Source: Symsagittifera roscoffensis
Lineage: Eukaryota; Xenacoelomorpha; Acoela; Convolutidae
Direction: 5' to 3'
Length of the DNA: 64,000 bases
Assembly (NCBI RefSeq): GCF_963678635.1
Contig: NC_087071.1
Coordinates: forward strand, 3,425,624-3,489,623
The notes under the pieces were generated by a model. It saw only the letters and a list, made by a program, of their open reading frames with translations. It had not been told where the DNA came from and searched no databases. The position numbers were made by a program, and so were the translations under genes. Positions 1 through 12,487 of this stretch are shown one piece after another; the first letter of the stretch is position 1, and each line of letters begins with the position of its first letter.

Positions 1-1225
1 TTTTGTACAACGTTTGAAAAATTAGAGGCCTGCTCTAAACAACCTTTATTAAGGTCACAAGCGGGACCAGTCAGGCGGATTATTTAGTACTTCTCTGCTT
101 GGCTTGAAAAGCCACTCGCGATTTTTCAGCAGACTTGGCCCGTGTACCCAGCTGCTTGTTTTTAAGGTCTCCGCTGAGATTCCTCTGGTTCCCGTATCAG
201 CAGAGTTGTCCCCACTTAAGACGTGAAACCACTTGTCTACGGTCGTACTTTCCAGAATCTCACGAATCCGGTTTTTCGCGAGTGTGGGTTGCTTACTGCC
301 TGAGTTTAACCACTGAAACACAGTGGTGCTGTCAGTCCACATGAACGTGTTTGACACAGGAATGGTTAGAGCTTTGAGGATATCTTCCTTCAAGCAGGTA
401 GCGAGTAATGCGGCTTGCAGTTCAAGCTTCGGGATCGAAAGCGTTTTCCTGGTCGCGACTCTTGCTTTTCCAAAGACGAAATCAACTTGTGTTCAGCAAA
501 CAGCACAAAAAACTTCTTCTGAGCTGTCATCGAACATGTGCAACTCAACCCAATCAACTGGTGCGGAGAAGTAGCTGCTCATATTTCCTAGAGTTGGCAA
601 ACCAGAGTGCCAGGCAAGATATTTTTTTCTTGATATCAACAGGTAGCTCATCATCACATTGTTGGCCATGAATGCGCCAGATTTCTTTCAACAATAATCG
701 CGCTCTTACGGTATAGGGCGCTACGAGACCTAGGGGATCGCAAACTGAAGATACGAAACTTAACACTGTTCGCGGTGTTATCGAACTTTAAGTTCACGGT
801 TGACACCACGGCTTACGACCAAATTGTCGTCGATATGGTCCCAATTCAGACCAAAAAAAATGGGAGAAATTATACACACAAGTTACAATTTTTGTACTTT
901 CCTGTTGCGGCGCGCTTTTGGGAGGGTTCAACTCCTTGTTAACTTTAGTTACGTTACTTATGAACTTATTTAATATAAAACCAACTAGAGCTAACAGAGT
1001 AATCGACTCTTGACTCAATTTAAATGAAACATCAGGGTCCTCAAAGGAGTCTAGATAGTCGTACATATAAGGTAGTCTGGAACTGCGCACGCTGCGTCAG
1101 GGAACATTGACTGATTATCCATTGCAGTCCGTTGCAAAGCATAATTTGCACACGCCGGCAAATCTCTCGCTCCAAAGATGTGTCTAGTGTACTGGTGTAC
1201 AAGCACATCGGGAGTTTCGCTTTGA
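1..1225 (-). pseudogene. BEL/Pao retrotransposon pol fragment (RT to RNase H and beyond)
   Basis: Read on the minus strand this is a decayed BEL/Pao polymerase. In order: an RT piece with the motif HIFGARD (about 1200-1130); the catalytic-box region read as YMYDYLDS near 1060, where the usual YMDDYLDS has lost one Asp; a connection segment SFVSSVCDPLGLVAPYTVRA (about 760-690); and an RNase H domain with the triad visible as FDDSS (about 520), KLELQAAL (about 425) and MWTDSTTV (about 335). The frame shifts several times and contains stops, so no full protein can be made. The fragment runs off the left edge, and at about 1226 it is cut by an unrelated repeat. The same family occurs on the plus strand at 43.1-48.3 kb, and the two align through HIFGARD, the DD box and the connection segment. 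Family assignment is firm; the exact clade is not. Confidence 0.88.
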
Positions 1226-1940
1226 GTTTTTGCATTTTTGGGTTTGTCCACAAGTTGAACATTTTTTACACAATTTCAGCATTAGGGTTGTCTTTCATTA
1301 GCTTAGGGGAAGTGAATTCCATGCTAGCTCTGCATGAAAAATTGGACTTGCCCTCGAGCAAAATTGACCTTGAGCGAAAATTTGGACAACTTCGCATGTA
1401 TTTACAGCTTAATAGATTCTACGGTTTGTAAGAAAAGCTTCGACAATTTAACAAGGCTAGGACAAAAGTTTTAAATTTTTTTGAAAAATTCGACGGAATA
1501 AGAAAAAGATATAGTCCTTAAAAAACTCAATTGATAGAAAAAAAATTTAGAAAAAATTCATTTGATAACAAATTGGTCTAATCTCAAAACACCTAAATTT
1601 TTGCAAAAAGTAAGCTAAAACTAAGCCTATGTTAACGCCCATTTGGAATCAATTGCTTAGTGACTCAGTACAGTTTGGAAGTACTTCTATACTCTATTCA
1701 TTCACCTTAATTATAAACGTTATTGTTAACTGGAGAACTTACCTTTTTCGAGCAACAATATTCTTGAGGTTAAAATAGTCTTAAGTTCCAATTCTTATAA
1801 ATCACTTTTTTTGTTTGGTAGAAATAATTGACTTGAGGTAAGGTCAAGAACAGTTTGCAAAACTAGATATTAAATCCGCTTTTGTTTTTTTTTTGTATCA
1901 GAGCTGCTTTTGTTTGAGAAACTTTTTTAAAGAAAAAATT
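1226..1940 (+). repeat. Tandem repeat unit 1, left part
   Basis: This stretch begins with TTTTTGCATTTTTGGGTTTG and contains the shared landmark ACACAATTTCAGCATTAGGG. It aligns with 4112-4215 plus 4836-5440. The matches are diverged but collinear over about 700 bases. It starts exactly where the BEL/Pao fragment stops. No coding potential is evident. Confidence 0.7.
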
Positions 1941-3714
1941 CATTCGATGGCAAAACACTATATCTAGCATATACATTTGATAATTTTCTTCGAAATCCCG
2001 ATTTAAAGTAGTTACAAAACAAGTAATTGCAATTCTATTGAAGTAAAAAAAGTTGAACTTGTCAACCTTTTAAGCTGAAATATCAAAAAAAATGAAAAAA
2101 AAACTGAGCATTTTTTGTATTAATTCTATAAAAGTTTTGCAAAAATTGACTGATCTCGGTTTGATCTACGGAAAATTTCACTTTCCTTAAGTTTATAAAA
2201 ATTAGTGGAATATCTCAGGTTGTGAGAAACCACTGTTTTCCAACTGATAACGTTGTTGAGCTGAGGGTTAAACAATGACGCAGTTTAAAAAACAATGTCT
2301 AAAAAAACAATGTCGAACAGCGGATAGCCGTTTAAAAAAAACTTCAAAAAATATTTTAAGAGCCGTTTAGCTTACAAATTGAAATAAATTATGCAAATTT
2401 TCGTTATATTACGCAATCTGGAAACACATGGAGGTAGTTTTGATGAAATTTGTGCTAGAAGGTTCTTTTTTTGTGTTCCGGCTTAAGTAAGAAAAACTAA
2501 TTTAAGGGCCCTGATGAGATCCCTAGGATTCTACCGAATATTTCCAAGCCCAAAGTTTTAAAATACTGGTGATTTTTACGGGGAATTTTTGGCACTCAAA
2601 ACATTTCTCTGTCCTTCTCTAATCAAACAGCCAACCGACGCCTTACAAACAATTTTTCTACGTTTTGTATCCGTTCATTGTCTAAAAACGAGTTACACAC
2701 AGCATAAGTGAAGTTTTTTCTGGTGAATTTATTTTAACTGTAGAGATAACAGGACAAGTTTGCAAAGATTTTGTTCATTTTTTCGCTTCAAAACTGAACG
2801 TTGCAACTTCTATGTCCCATGATTGTAGGTTGGTTTAATTTTAAATTAGATGTCAACAAATTTAATTTGACGAACTTTTTTGACAGAAACAGACATTCGT
2901 TTTATCAGATTGTTATTGATGCGAGACACAGTAATCTTTAAAATGTCATCTCACCTGGCAATCTAAAGATTTTAGTATTTTTGCGGTATTAGATTCAGGG
3001 CGTTCTTATACAGGGTGCTCAAATTTTTTTGTTTGGACATTAAAAAACTAAACCTGCCTTTCAGAGTTTTCAAATAGCCAAGTAAATATCTAACCTTGCA
3101 GAAGAGACCGTAAGTCACTGCATAAGATGGTTAAAAAACCACTGGAATTGCTGAACGATGAAAGCAATTATATATAACACGGTTTTCATTAATGCTTGCT
3201 ACCTCGTTTTCAAAATCTTTGTTTAATAAAGTGCGCTGTAACGAAAACATGTCGTGTTTTTGGACTTGCCGCTTGACCAAAACTCATATTTTTGAAAAAA
3301 CGTTTAGTTTTTGTGCAGCCTGTGCTCGTAAATTTCAGCACTATTGTTTTCTATGAATGAAAAAATAAACTTTTTTTGGTTTGTGTTCTACACTAATCAG
3401 TTTGTTCATGTCTAAGTATGATTACCATAAAAAGTAAAAATACAATGGAGGTTGTGAAGAAAAAACATTGAACCAACCGGCTAAAATGGATTAAGATGAC
3501 GGTCGGTAGGATAGTGTAAAAATTTTGCTCGGAGTTCTTCAACGTGTTTTTGAAAAATCTGCGCGTCACATTCTGCTTAAATGAGAAAGCAAGCTTTGGC
3601 TTTGTAACCGTAGTTTTCGAAATTGAAAAAAACTATAAAATTATTTGAAAAAGCTGATAATAGAGTCAATTTATCTCACCATGTTTTGGTCAATATTTTA
3701 CTTTTTCGAATTAT
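1941..3714. other. Gene-free AT-rich stretch interrupting the tandem repeat
   Basis: The stretch is about 1.8 kb long and has no ORF or RNA gene I can support. It separates the left and right parts of repeat unit 1, while unit 2 has these parts adjacent. It therefore behaves like an insertion or a diverged spacer. No terminal repeats were seen. Confidence 0.5.
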
Positions 3715-4110
3715 TTTTGGAGTCGCAAAAGATATGAAGCCACTCATTGTAAGCAACAATTATTGTTGTTTTTTGTCTTTCTAGATCATTCCGAGGCTAA
3801 ATTTGTATTTTGTGAATTTTAAGCGGCTTCCGCTATCAAGAAGCTCTCTTTGTTCTTCTTTTTTTTGCTTTCGTTTCCTCTTATCCTTTCGACAAGTTTT
3901 TAAAATACCGAGTTGATCAAAAATACTAGTCAAACAATTCTTATAAATGGCAATATAATTCACACATTTAAAAAATAGCTTGAAAACGTTATGATTAGCA
4001 TTCTCCCATATAAGCGAATTGTATGACTAGCACTTTTCTATAATGAAAGTTTAAAATCAAAACTGCAAGTCAATGATGAAATAAGTAAATAATATATGAG
4101 TTTTGCGTTA
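3715..4110 (+). repeat. Tandem repeat unit 1, right part
   Basis: Shares collinear sequence with 5452-5830, including CACTCATTGTAAGCAACAAT-like and CTATAATGAAA-like blocks. A shorter, more diverged relative of the TTTGTATTTTGTGAATTT block lies near 39100-39160. No gene seen; the 60-codon minus-strand ORF here has no recognisable features. Confidence 0.65.
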
Positions 4111-4111
4111 G

Positions 4112-5831
4112 GTTTTTGCGTTTGTCCGCAAATTGAACATTATTTACACAATTTCAGCATTAGGGTTGTCTTTCAATATCTTAGGAGATTTGAATTTCAG
4201 GCTAGCTTTATATAAAAAGTATACCTGTATATACAGGGCGGATTATGGGAGGGAGCGTTGATGTGACGCCTTTCCCTCAGGAATTCGACCTCTGCCGACC
4301 CATTTGTACTATTTTGAGATGACCATATTTGGCGACGGAGCCAAAAATTTTTCAAAAAAAAAACTAATTTTGAGGGCGGAGCGCGCGCTAAAAAAAGAGC
4401 AATTTTTTGGCCAAAGAACCTATTTGGGTCGAAAATTTCTTGATCAAAATTTATGGTTAACGCAATTTTTTAATGAAAATTTTTATACGTTTACATGTAA
4501 GCACTTATTAAAATTAGGCAGTGTTTGTAAAAAAAAAGGGTAAATGTCAGGTGTTCTGTTTTTTTTTGGCTATTTTTTTTGATCCGGAGAAATTAACAAA
4601 AACGGCTTGCTAATATATATCACCAATTCTTTTCTTGTGTAATACGTTGAATAAACACTTGATGGACGAACACTGTAGTTTGAATGTCAAAATGTAAATG
4701 GGCAATCTGGGTAAACAATAATAAAAAAACGAGAATAAAGAAGATATGGACAATTTATTGCAAATGCTAAAATTTCGTCCCAAATATTGTTTGCTAATTC
4801 GATAAAATGATTACTAACCCCGCTGGGGTTATCCATGAGCAAAAATTTGGACAATTTTGCATGCATTTACAGCTAAATACATTCTACGGTTAGTAGGAAA
4901 AGCTTTACAACGCTAAAAAGCTTTACAACGCTATGGCAATTCAATAACGCTATGCCAAAAAGTTGAGAAATTTTTGAAAAAATTGAAGGGATGAAAAAAT
5001 GAGATAATCTTTATAAAACTCTATTGAAAGAAAAACAATTCAGAAAAAAAATTCAATTGATAACAAATTGATCTAATCTCAAAACAACCAGATTTATGCA
5101 AAAACTAAACTAGATACTAAGCCTATGTTAATGCAGATTTAGAATCAATTGCTCAGTGACCCAGTACAGTTTGGAAGTAGTTCTTTACTTTATTCGATCA
5201 CCATAATTGTACGCGCCATTGTACAGTGGAAAACTTACCTGTTTCAAGCAACAATTTTTTTTGTGGTTGAAATTGGTTAAAGTTCCAACATTTTATTTAA
5301 ACTTTTTTGTTTGATACAAAATTATTGACTTGAGGTAAAGTCATTAACATCATTCAGATACTGGAGATTAATTCAGATTTTGTATTTCTTTTTGTATTAG
5401 CACCGCTTTTGAATGGCAACCTTTAGAAAATTCAAGTTTCATGTAAAGTAATTTGGAGTCGCAATGATATGAGTCTACTCATTGTAAGCAACAATAATTG
5501 TTGATTTTTGTCTTTTGAGACCATTGTGAGGCTAAACTTTGTATTTTGTGAATTTCAAGCAGTTTCCGCATCCAGGACGCTCTCTTAGCTCATACATTGT
5601 TCCTTTGTTTTTTCTCATCGTTTCGACAACAGTTTAAAATCCCAAGTTAAAATCTCGAATTTTCAAAACACCATAAATGGCTCATACATTTCACACAAAA
5701 AATTGCAGTCAAACTGTGTGCTTAAAACAGTGTCCGAGAATTTTATAAATAGCACTATTCTATAATGAAAATGTATAGTCAAAAATGCAAGTTAATGTTC
5801 AAATAAATTTAAAATATTCGAATTTCGGTTT
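4112..5831 (+). repeat. Tandem repeat unit 2, with an internal insertion
   Basis: Second copy of the 1226-4110 unit: left part 4112-4215 and 4836-5440, right part 5452-5831. A few bases of a third unit (AGTTTTTGAGTTTGTCCACG) follow at about 5832, so this was a head-to-tail array. Unit length without insertions is about 1.1 kb. The two copies are clearly diverged and hence old. Confidence 0.65.
4216..4835. mobile_element. Insertion of about 620 bp in repeat unit 2, non-autonomous element
   Basis: The sequence is absent from unit 1 at the same point, so it is inferred to be an insertion. The left edge has a short palindrome around TGTATATACA, and the right edge has AACCCCGCTGGGGTT. The inner part, around a GGCGACGGAGCC-like block and a run of CTAAAAAAAGAGCAATTTTT, resembles 7915-8240. 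The frame at 4304-4543 is not supported as a gene. No target-site duplication was confirmed. Confidence 0.4.
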
Positions 5832-5851
5832 AAGTTTTTGAGTTTGTCCAC

Positions 5852-7265
5852 GACCACAAATATTCCAAACTTTTCCCAAATGTAAACAACTCATAACTGA
5901 TTTGGCAGTATATTACAGATAATCTGCATTAGAAAAACTGCCATCTAAGATGACCTAATGCAGGCTACATTAAAATATGTCTAAAAAATCAAATTTTTGT
6001 ACATGGTTAGAAGACTTCTACTTTGAAAACTTCCTTGGTTGGAAATCGCAGTCTTAATTTTTTCGGAATTGTTACAGATTTTGTCATAATTGTTGACTTT
6101 TACGCAAAAACCTGGCTATTACACATAGCACGCTCGGTTATTTTCGGTAATTTTGTAGGGAAAGCTGTGTCTAAAGTACGTTATAAAGAAAAGCTAGAAT
6201 TCCCATTAATGAGCATGTGTTTCCTCGTCATACAATTCCCATGTTTATTCATATAGTGCACAGTTTAACATCATAAAAATAGGTTCAGTAGATAGTTGGC
6301 CCATAAAAAAAAAACTGCAAACTTTTCATCGAAACAGTTAAATATACTGTGCAGATTCGAAAAATATATGTATTTTTGACAACTGAACTTCAAATTGGCT
6401 CATTCGCTATGGCTTTCATTGGTTTAGTTGAAGACTGTTTCTGTGATTCCCATCAATTTTCTGACTGTTTTGTGATTCGTTATAATGCTTTTTTATTGAT
6501 TCAACATGTTTTCAATTTTGATCTAAATACTCCAGCTGTGTGTGTTATTTTTTCATTAAAATGGATTCAGAAAAAGAAGTTCAAGACGATGCTGATATGA
6601 TGCTGCTTTCTCTTCTCACCTGTATCAAAATAGCACTCAAACTATTCTGAAAAAATTTGGAAGTATTTAATTTTTTTTCAAACATGTGAAGGAAGGTTTG
6701 TAAAGGTTCGGTTGCAGAAGCTTGCCCTCTTTTCGGGTTGTTTTTACCTGCAGACAAATCAAAAATTCAAACTATTGGTGAAACAGCACCCCCGCTTCTG
6801 AGAGTTCTTTTGTTCACGGTGCAGTTAAAAAAGGCACTATAGATCAAAGACAGATAGTCCTGTATTACAACACGGTATACTTTTTGTATTATGTGCAATA
6901 AGATAAAAAATAGAATTTTGTACCATGAAAAAGAAAATGTTACAAAATTGAGTTTTCAGTGTACAAATCTCAAGTTGTCCACAATTGTTCTTAGCGAGCC
7001 TTGTCTAATAGATTGTTCTAGCACAGTAAAACAATGGTAAACGTTTTTGTGGCTTTCTTATCAAACGAATAATGATAGCAATGACCAGGGTTATGCTAAG
7101 CTTTGTTCGATTTAGAGTTCCAACAGATTCTAAAACTATGCAAAAAATGCTAAAATTCTGCTGAATCCTGCCCGAAAAATGATATTTATAATCAATTATA
7201 TTCTTGATAAAATCATCTCTATAAAATATTCCTTGCTAATCAATCATGATTGATAACTAACACTA
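5852..7265. other. Gene-free AT-rich stretch
   Basis: Two short frames (6023-6256 and 6349-6600) are read here, but they show no domain, codon bias or splice context. I see no RNA gene or structured repeat. Confidence 0.5.
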
Positions 7266-7269
7266 ACAG

Positions 7270-7515
7270 TTATTGGTAGTGCTGAATTTATTCGTAGTTT
7301 CAGCACCAGAGTAATTTGAATATAACTTAGATTACAGTTGTTCTCCCTTTGGACTAGCTTCATAGGCTAACTCGCAAATACCAGTATACACTAGATCTAA
7401 TGAGACTAGGAGATCTAGAAGAAATATTAAGATCGGTATTATACTGAGGAGTTGATCGAATCTATCCGGCCGAAAATTAGATAGCGTGACGAACAGACGG
7501 TGCACCTTATCTGAA
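7270..7515 (+). repeat. Dispersed hairpin repeat, copy 1
   Basis: It starts with a near-palindrome, GTGCTGAA...TTTCAGCAC, and continues through ATACCAGTATACACTAGATC to GATAGCGTGACGAACAGACG. The reverse complement of 48325-48600 matches it along its length with the same order of blocks. It is non-coding; the class of the repeat is unknown. Confidence 0.7.
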
Positions 7516-7914
7516 ATTTTTGAAAAACTACGTGCGATTCGAAGCAGTTAGATTCATTATCTGTCATTTTTTATCATTTTAATTTCTGAGACAATCGCGG
7601 AGCTGCTTTTGGAGAATTCTGATGCAAAATTGAAAACCCTCAATCAAAGAAAAACTACTAAAAAAATTATACGTACAAATACAAAAAAAAACTAAAAGAT
7701 TTTTAATTCAAATTTTGAATTATTTGTGTAAGTTTTGACTCGAATATTTCAAAATTAGTATATTTACACAAAAACTGGTCGCAGATCATCAGTTTTTGTT
7801 CATCTATTTTGAAAGTTTGATTTTGAGGGCAGCTTTTTACTGAATAGAATTACTTCAGTCAGTCGATGTAAAGCAAAAAATATTTTTCATAACCATTTTT
7901 GACATAAAAACAAG
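7516..7914. other. Gene-free AT-rich stretch
   Basis: No coding frame, RNA gene or repeat structure that I can support. Confidence 0.4.
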
Positions 7915-8240
7915 TTAGTGACCCCCACCCCTCAGTTCTGGTTGCCACATTTCTTCAAAAGTTCCATTCTTTGGTATAATTTTATGGCATCTAAATTGCG
8001 CTGAAATACCTCAAAATTTTTCTAAAGGCGCCTGTGGCGCCAGTATGACTGTTTTTGATGGGGTAAAGGGCGCCTAAAAAAACGCAATTTTTCGGTCATA
8101 AATTTCCAAAATGTGGTTAAAACAACTTTTTGGCCTGTTTTTTGAAAGTTTTGCCTGAGGTTAACCTGAAAAAAATTGGTCAACTCAGCAAAACGCCGCC
8201 AAAAACTCTAAAACTCTGCTTACGCCACCGGAAGAAATAT
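7915..8240. repeat. Relative of the 4.2-4.8 kb insertion
   Basis: Contains the inverted pair GGCGCC-TGT-GGCGCC near 8030 and a CTAAAAAAACGCAATTTTTCG block that aligns with the interior of 4216-4835. Diverged; limits are approximate. Confidence 0.35.
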
Positions 8241-8564
8241 AAAAAAATTGAAAAATTTTAAAGAAAAACTCATATTTGATGATTCACTACAAAATTGAAA
8301 TATCTCTGTGTGGAAAGTTTTTGAAACCACTTGGTAAAGTATCAGATAATATGGATAGTGTGCTGTTTTTATAGTACACATAAAACCTATAACTTTCTCA
8401 AACGAAAGAATTATATTTTACCACTGACTACCAAATCAACTTATTTTATTAATTTTTCTATTCAATGATTCATCTTAAATATAAAATTTTATCGTTCCTG
8501 TAGCTCATATTCAGTTACAGGTTGCTAAGTGGTGATTTGGTAAAGTTGTTAAGTGGATTTACAG

Positions 8565-9069
8565 TTAAGGCAAGGAGAGAAAAGAGCCTCTGCATGCTTA
8601 AATTGATATAAGAACTCCGACAGTTACTATCATATGCTGTTACTTTAAACTTGAAACCCAAAATTTTGGGTCAAAAGTACAACATTTTTTTGACCTTGTT
8701 ACACCGCACAATTTTTTACTTATCAAAGAACACTACTTTATGCGATACAAGTGTTCAAAAATTATCGAAAAATCAATGTCTCATTCATCAATAGGAAATA
8801 CATGTTTCTTTATCCTTGAGGTAATTAGAGCTTTCTCATGGAGATTTTTCAATTGAAGATAAGTTTCGATAAAGTATCAAACGGTTCAATATTAATTCTG
8901 GTATATTCTGATTGATTGATAAAAAATTTGTTGTAAAATTGGAGCCTCACTTGCTCGATTGCTTTTTGGTTGATTTCGAAAAATTTAACCTTCAGAGTTG
9001 GTGAATATTATTGTGTAATGGTTCATCTAGTGCCAACAACTCGATTTAATTTGATTTTGATTTTTTCTA
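8565..9069 (+). repeat. Dispersed repeat pair, copy 1
   Basis: This copy matches 10255-10955 collinearly. Shared landmarks are AGAGAAAAGAG at the start, the ACACTACTTTRTRCGA block, TGTCTCATTCATCAAT, and a TGCTCGATTG block near the end. It is diverged and carries indels, so it is old. No coding capacity. Confidence 0.65.
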
Positions 9070-9276
9070 TGTTTGAACACACTAGCGCTCTTTAGTCCAG
9101 TTGCTTTAGCCATAATTCTTCAATATGTGATAGAGTCGAGCAGTTACATGGGCTACTACCAGCTCTACCAAACAGGTTTTTTGCGGGTTTTTTGTCGCAG
9201 AGTACTGTCAATAGAGTCATGGCTAAAGCAACTGGACTAAAGCGCGCAAGATTGTGTGTTCAAACCCACCGCTTCC
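9070..9276. repeat. Fold-back of a tRNA-like sequence
   Basis: The right arm (9219-9247, ATGGCTAAAGCAACTGGACT then AAAGCGCGC) is the reverse complement of 9085-9113 with one mismatch in 29. Past a small indel the arms continue through TGTGTTCAAAC. The spacer is about 105 bp. The right arm reads like the D-arm to T-arm part of a tRNA of the long-variable-arm (Leu/Ser-like) type, ending with a B-box-like TGTTCAAACCC. I infer a tRNA-derived or SINE-related fold-back rather than a working tRNA, since acceptor pairing was not found. Confidence 0.5.
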
Positions 9277-9279
9277 TCT

Positions 9280-10254
9280 AGTATTAGTTAATGATTTATA
9301 GCGTTTGAAAAGGTTCAAGGAGTATTTTGTACTTTCTCCGCATAGAGATTCTGACTGACGCTTTCTTATTAAAGTTTTCGTAGTGGATTTTCTCCGCATA
9401 AAGTGTTGTTGTTGTTTAATTACTTATGAACAATTTGAACATAAAATGTTTGCTTTTTTGACGTTACAATAAACTTTTTGCGTTTTTCAAAATGAAGAAT
9501 TTTTTTGTGGATTTATTAACCATTATGGCATAGTTACTTTTCATTGTAACATTAAAAAAAGAAAAAAAACGGATCAATGGCAACCCAACCCAGTTTTTTG
9601 TAGTTGAATTGCATAAAATCTAAAACGGTAACTGTTTAGCGACATAAACACTTATGCATAGGGCTTAAAGATGAGGATGAGAATAGAAGAAAAAAAAGCC
9701 AATCGGATAGAGAAATTGACCTGCAAGAAAAGATTGTCCTTGATTTTTTTAAAAAAACTAATCAGTGGCTGAAAAATAGATTTAAAATGCATAATCAGAA
9801 ACTCGAAAGGTAAAAAAAATTGTGCTTATTGAATCAATCTAACATTCTTATTTTACCAACCAAAACAAAAGGTTGGAAAAAAAAGGAAAAAACCGAGAAA
9901 TTATGAAAAAAGTTGAGTTTAATTACTAAAAGAAAATTTTTCAACAAAAAGTTCAACAATTTTTAAATTAAACTATGATTATTGCCCTGAAAAAAACCGA
10001 AGTGATCTCAAAAAAAATAGAAACTTTTCATCAGAAACTTTATTTAATAGTATTCTTTGGTCCATTCCAACTGCGTACTATTAAAATTCGGTAAAGCTTA
10101 ATCTAGAATTCAGCTAAATTTCGTTAAAGCTCAAAAATTTAGAAATTTTAAATCAAAATTTTTTCTTAATATTGTTCCTTGGCCCATCCCACCTACGTAC
10201 TATAAAATTTCGGTAAACCTTTATCTTTTTTCAAAAATTTTATTGTAAATAAAA
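9280..10254. other. Gene-free AT-rich stretch
   Basis: No supported gene. A short internal similarity exists between CCATTCCAACTGCGTACTAT (10061) and CCATCCCACCTACGTACTAT (10183), with related flanks. This suggests a diverged 120 bp tandem duplication. Confidence 0.4.
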
Positions 10255-10955
10255 TTGATGCGGGGAGAAAAGAGAGCTCGGTTTGCAAGTTTTCTTATAT
10301 GGGTCTTTAGAAACAAGAAACGATAAATTTACTAAATCATTGAACGATATTTTCGAGAAAAAACCATTATAAGCTATAACTATGCGGTTACTTTTAACTT
10401 AATACTCTATAAAAAATTTAATGATGTTATAATACATAATTCACAAGTTGATCAGAGAACACTACTTTGTACTACTAACTCATTGAACGATCTTTTCGAG
10501 AAAAAAACATTATAAGCTATAACTATGCGGTTACTTTTAACTTAATACTCTATAAAAAATTTAATGATGTTATAATACATAATTCTCTAGTTGATCAGAG
10601 AACACTACTTTGTACGACGCAAACGTTGAAAAGTTATTAAGAACTCAGTGTCTCATTCATCAATTAGAAATTACTTGTTTCTATTTCCTTGCGCAAGGTC
10701 AAGTTTTTTCATAGACATTTGTTTTGAGGATAAGTTTCTAAGACGTTTTAACCTGTTCATTTTTAATTCTGCTAGATTTTGATTGTTTGATAACAAAATT
10801 GTTGAAAAAGCGAAGCACCGAATGCTCGATTGTTATTTGTTGATTTGATAAAATTTAAATTTCAGAGTTGATTATATAATTGGTTAAATGTTAATCCAGC
10901 ACTAACAATTAGAGTTATTTTGTTTTTAGTTTGTTCCTACATTAAAAAATGCTCT
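10255..10955 (+). repeat. Dispersed repeat pair, copy 2
   Basis: Partner of 8565-9069. It is longer because it contains the 143 bp tandem duplication at 10338-10611. Confidence 0.6.
10338..10611 (+). repeat. 143 bp tandem duplication
   Basis: CATTGAACGAT begins at 10338 and again at 10481. The two units are almost identical through CACTACTTTGTAC. The near identity, set within an old repeat, marks a recent local duplication. Confidence 0.9.
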
Positions 10956-12487
10956 CTACCTTGAGCAACCATTGCATCAGTTACGTTAAATTTCAGTACG
11001 TGCCATAAAAAAATTTCTAGCATGTTCAAATTTTTAGAAAATTTCCGTCATTAAAAACTTTTCTGATGCGTAATCCTTTTACCTCACTTTTGGCTTCCCA
11101 CAAGTTTTTTTGATTAGACTAAAACTGTTATTAAAAAATTTTACAATTTTTTTGTATCTTCTATTATTGAAAACTTTTTGGAACCATCTTCCATTTTAGT
11201 TCTGCTTCACGTATAAACTCAGTTTTTACTGGCAAGCATGAGTAGAATATCTTGTAATGAGCACTGAGTCACTGTTTTAAAGTATTGTGATAAGTTTCAG
11301 TACAATTTTTTCAGATGGCTTCGCAGTATTATGTTTGAATGAAACTTCTAGTTGATCCTCCAGTTTTAAGTTATCTCTACCGCTTATCGAGAAGTTAAAC
11401 TCATATACTGCACCCATGAACTCTTCTTTATTTTTTTTTAGATTATTCAGACAATTTTCCAATTCAAATGACATAATTTTTTGAAAAGGATCAAGGCCAA
11501 TTATTGATATTTTTCCCTAGTATATTTTTCGTTCTGACAAGAAATGGATTGCAATCGATTGTTTCCAGATGATGTAGCAGAGACCTAAAAGGAATCGATT
11601 TGAATAGACCTAAAATCGATTTAGTTCTCTACAAAAGTGCTGCTTAAGTATCATTATCAATCGTTTTAAATCCTTTCTTGTCAAATTTTTTCTGTATAAC
11701 TTTTCTTGTAATTTTCTTATAGATATCAGTAACAATAAAATTGATTCAAATCGATTTAAAAGGATTTTTAACATTTTTAGTATACTAAGTATATGAAGAT
11801 TATATTCTAATTAAATTCAGATTTTTTAGATTATCAAACAGTCGAGAAAAATGTGGAAATCAAATTTTAACAAATGCTTTTCAATTCTTTTTTAGTTTCG
11901 GTTTTTGGTCTGAAAATAAACTATGAGGATAACTAATAACTGAATTGTCTCCACTAATTGAATTTGCTTGTTTGACAATAGAAACTTTTTTCTTATTTGC
12001 CTAATCAAATTGTGCCTAGAATATTGATAAAAAAAATATAATCTGAAATTATTTTGCATATTTTTACTTCTTATTACTGTGGGAGCTCTTAGTTTAGCAC
12101 AACTTGAAAGGGAATCCCTAAGCGCTCCAGATTATGACTCTCTCTTTTGTGACTCTTGCTCTCTGTATGCCTGATGGAGATTTTCTTCTACAAACTTGCT
12201 TATAACTCGAAAAAAATAATTAAGCTGTATCAATTTTTTGAAACTTTGATGATTTTCACCACGTTGCGAAAATCCATTTAAATCTGTTCTAAATCCATTT
12301 TTTGTGCAATAATATTGTTGTAGAAAACGTATGTTTTGTTACAGAAAACATATGCCTATGACATGGTCATGGTTTATAGGAGTATGTTAAAGGCACATTT
12401 AACCAACGATGAAACATGGCGTTCAGCGTTTTTCTACTGCTACCCAGGATACCGAATTGGGTTGGAGATTTTCTTCTACTGTGAGGA
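10956..12487. other. Gene-free AT-rich stretch with scattered AATCGATT motifs
   Basis: The minus-strand frame at 11277-11474 and the plus frame at 12336-12524 are not supported as genes. AATCGATT-type words occur at 11550-11760, outside the element that follows. GGAGATTTTCTTCTAC occurs at 12175 and again at 12463. Confidence 0.4.

Noticed and set aside
3781-3963. 60-codon Lys-rich minus ORF
   Set aside because: Inside a diverged tandem repeat; the equivalent frame is broken in the other unit.
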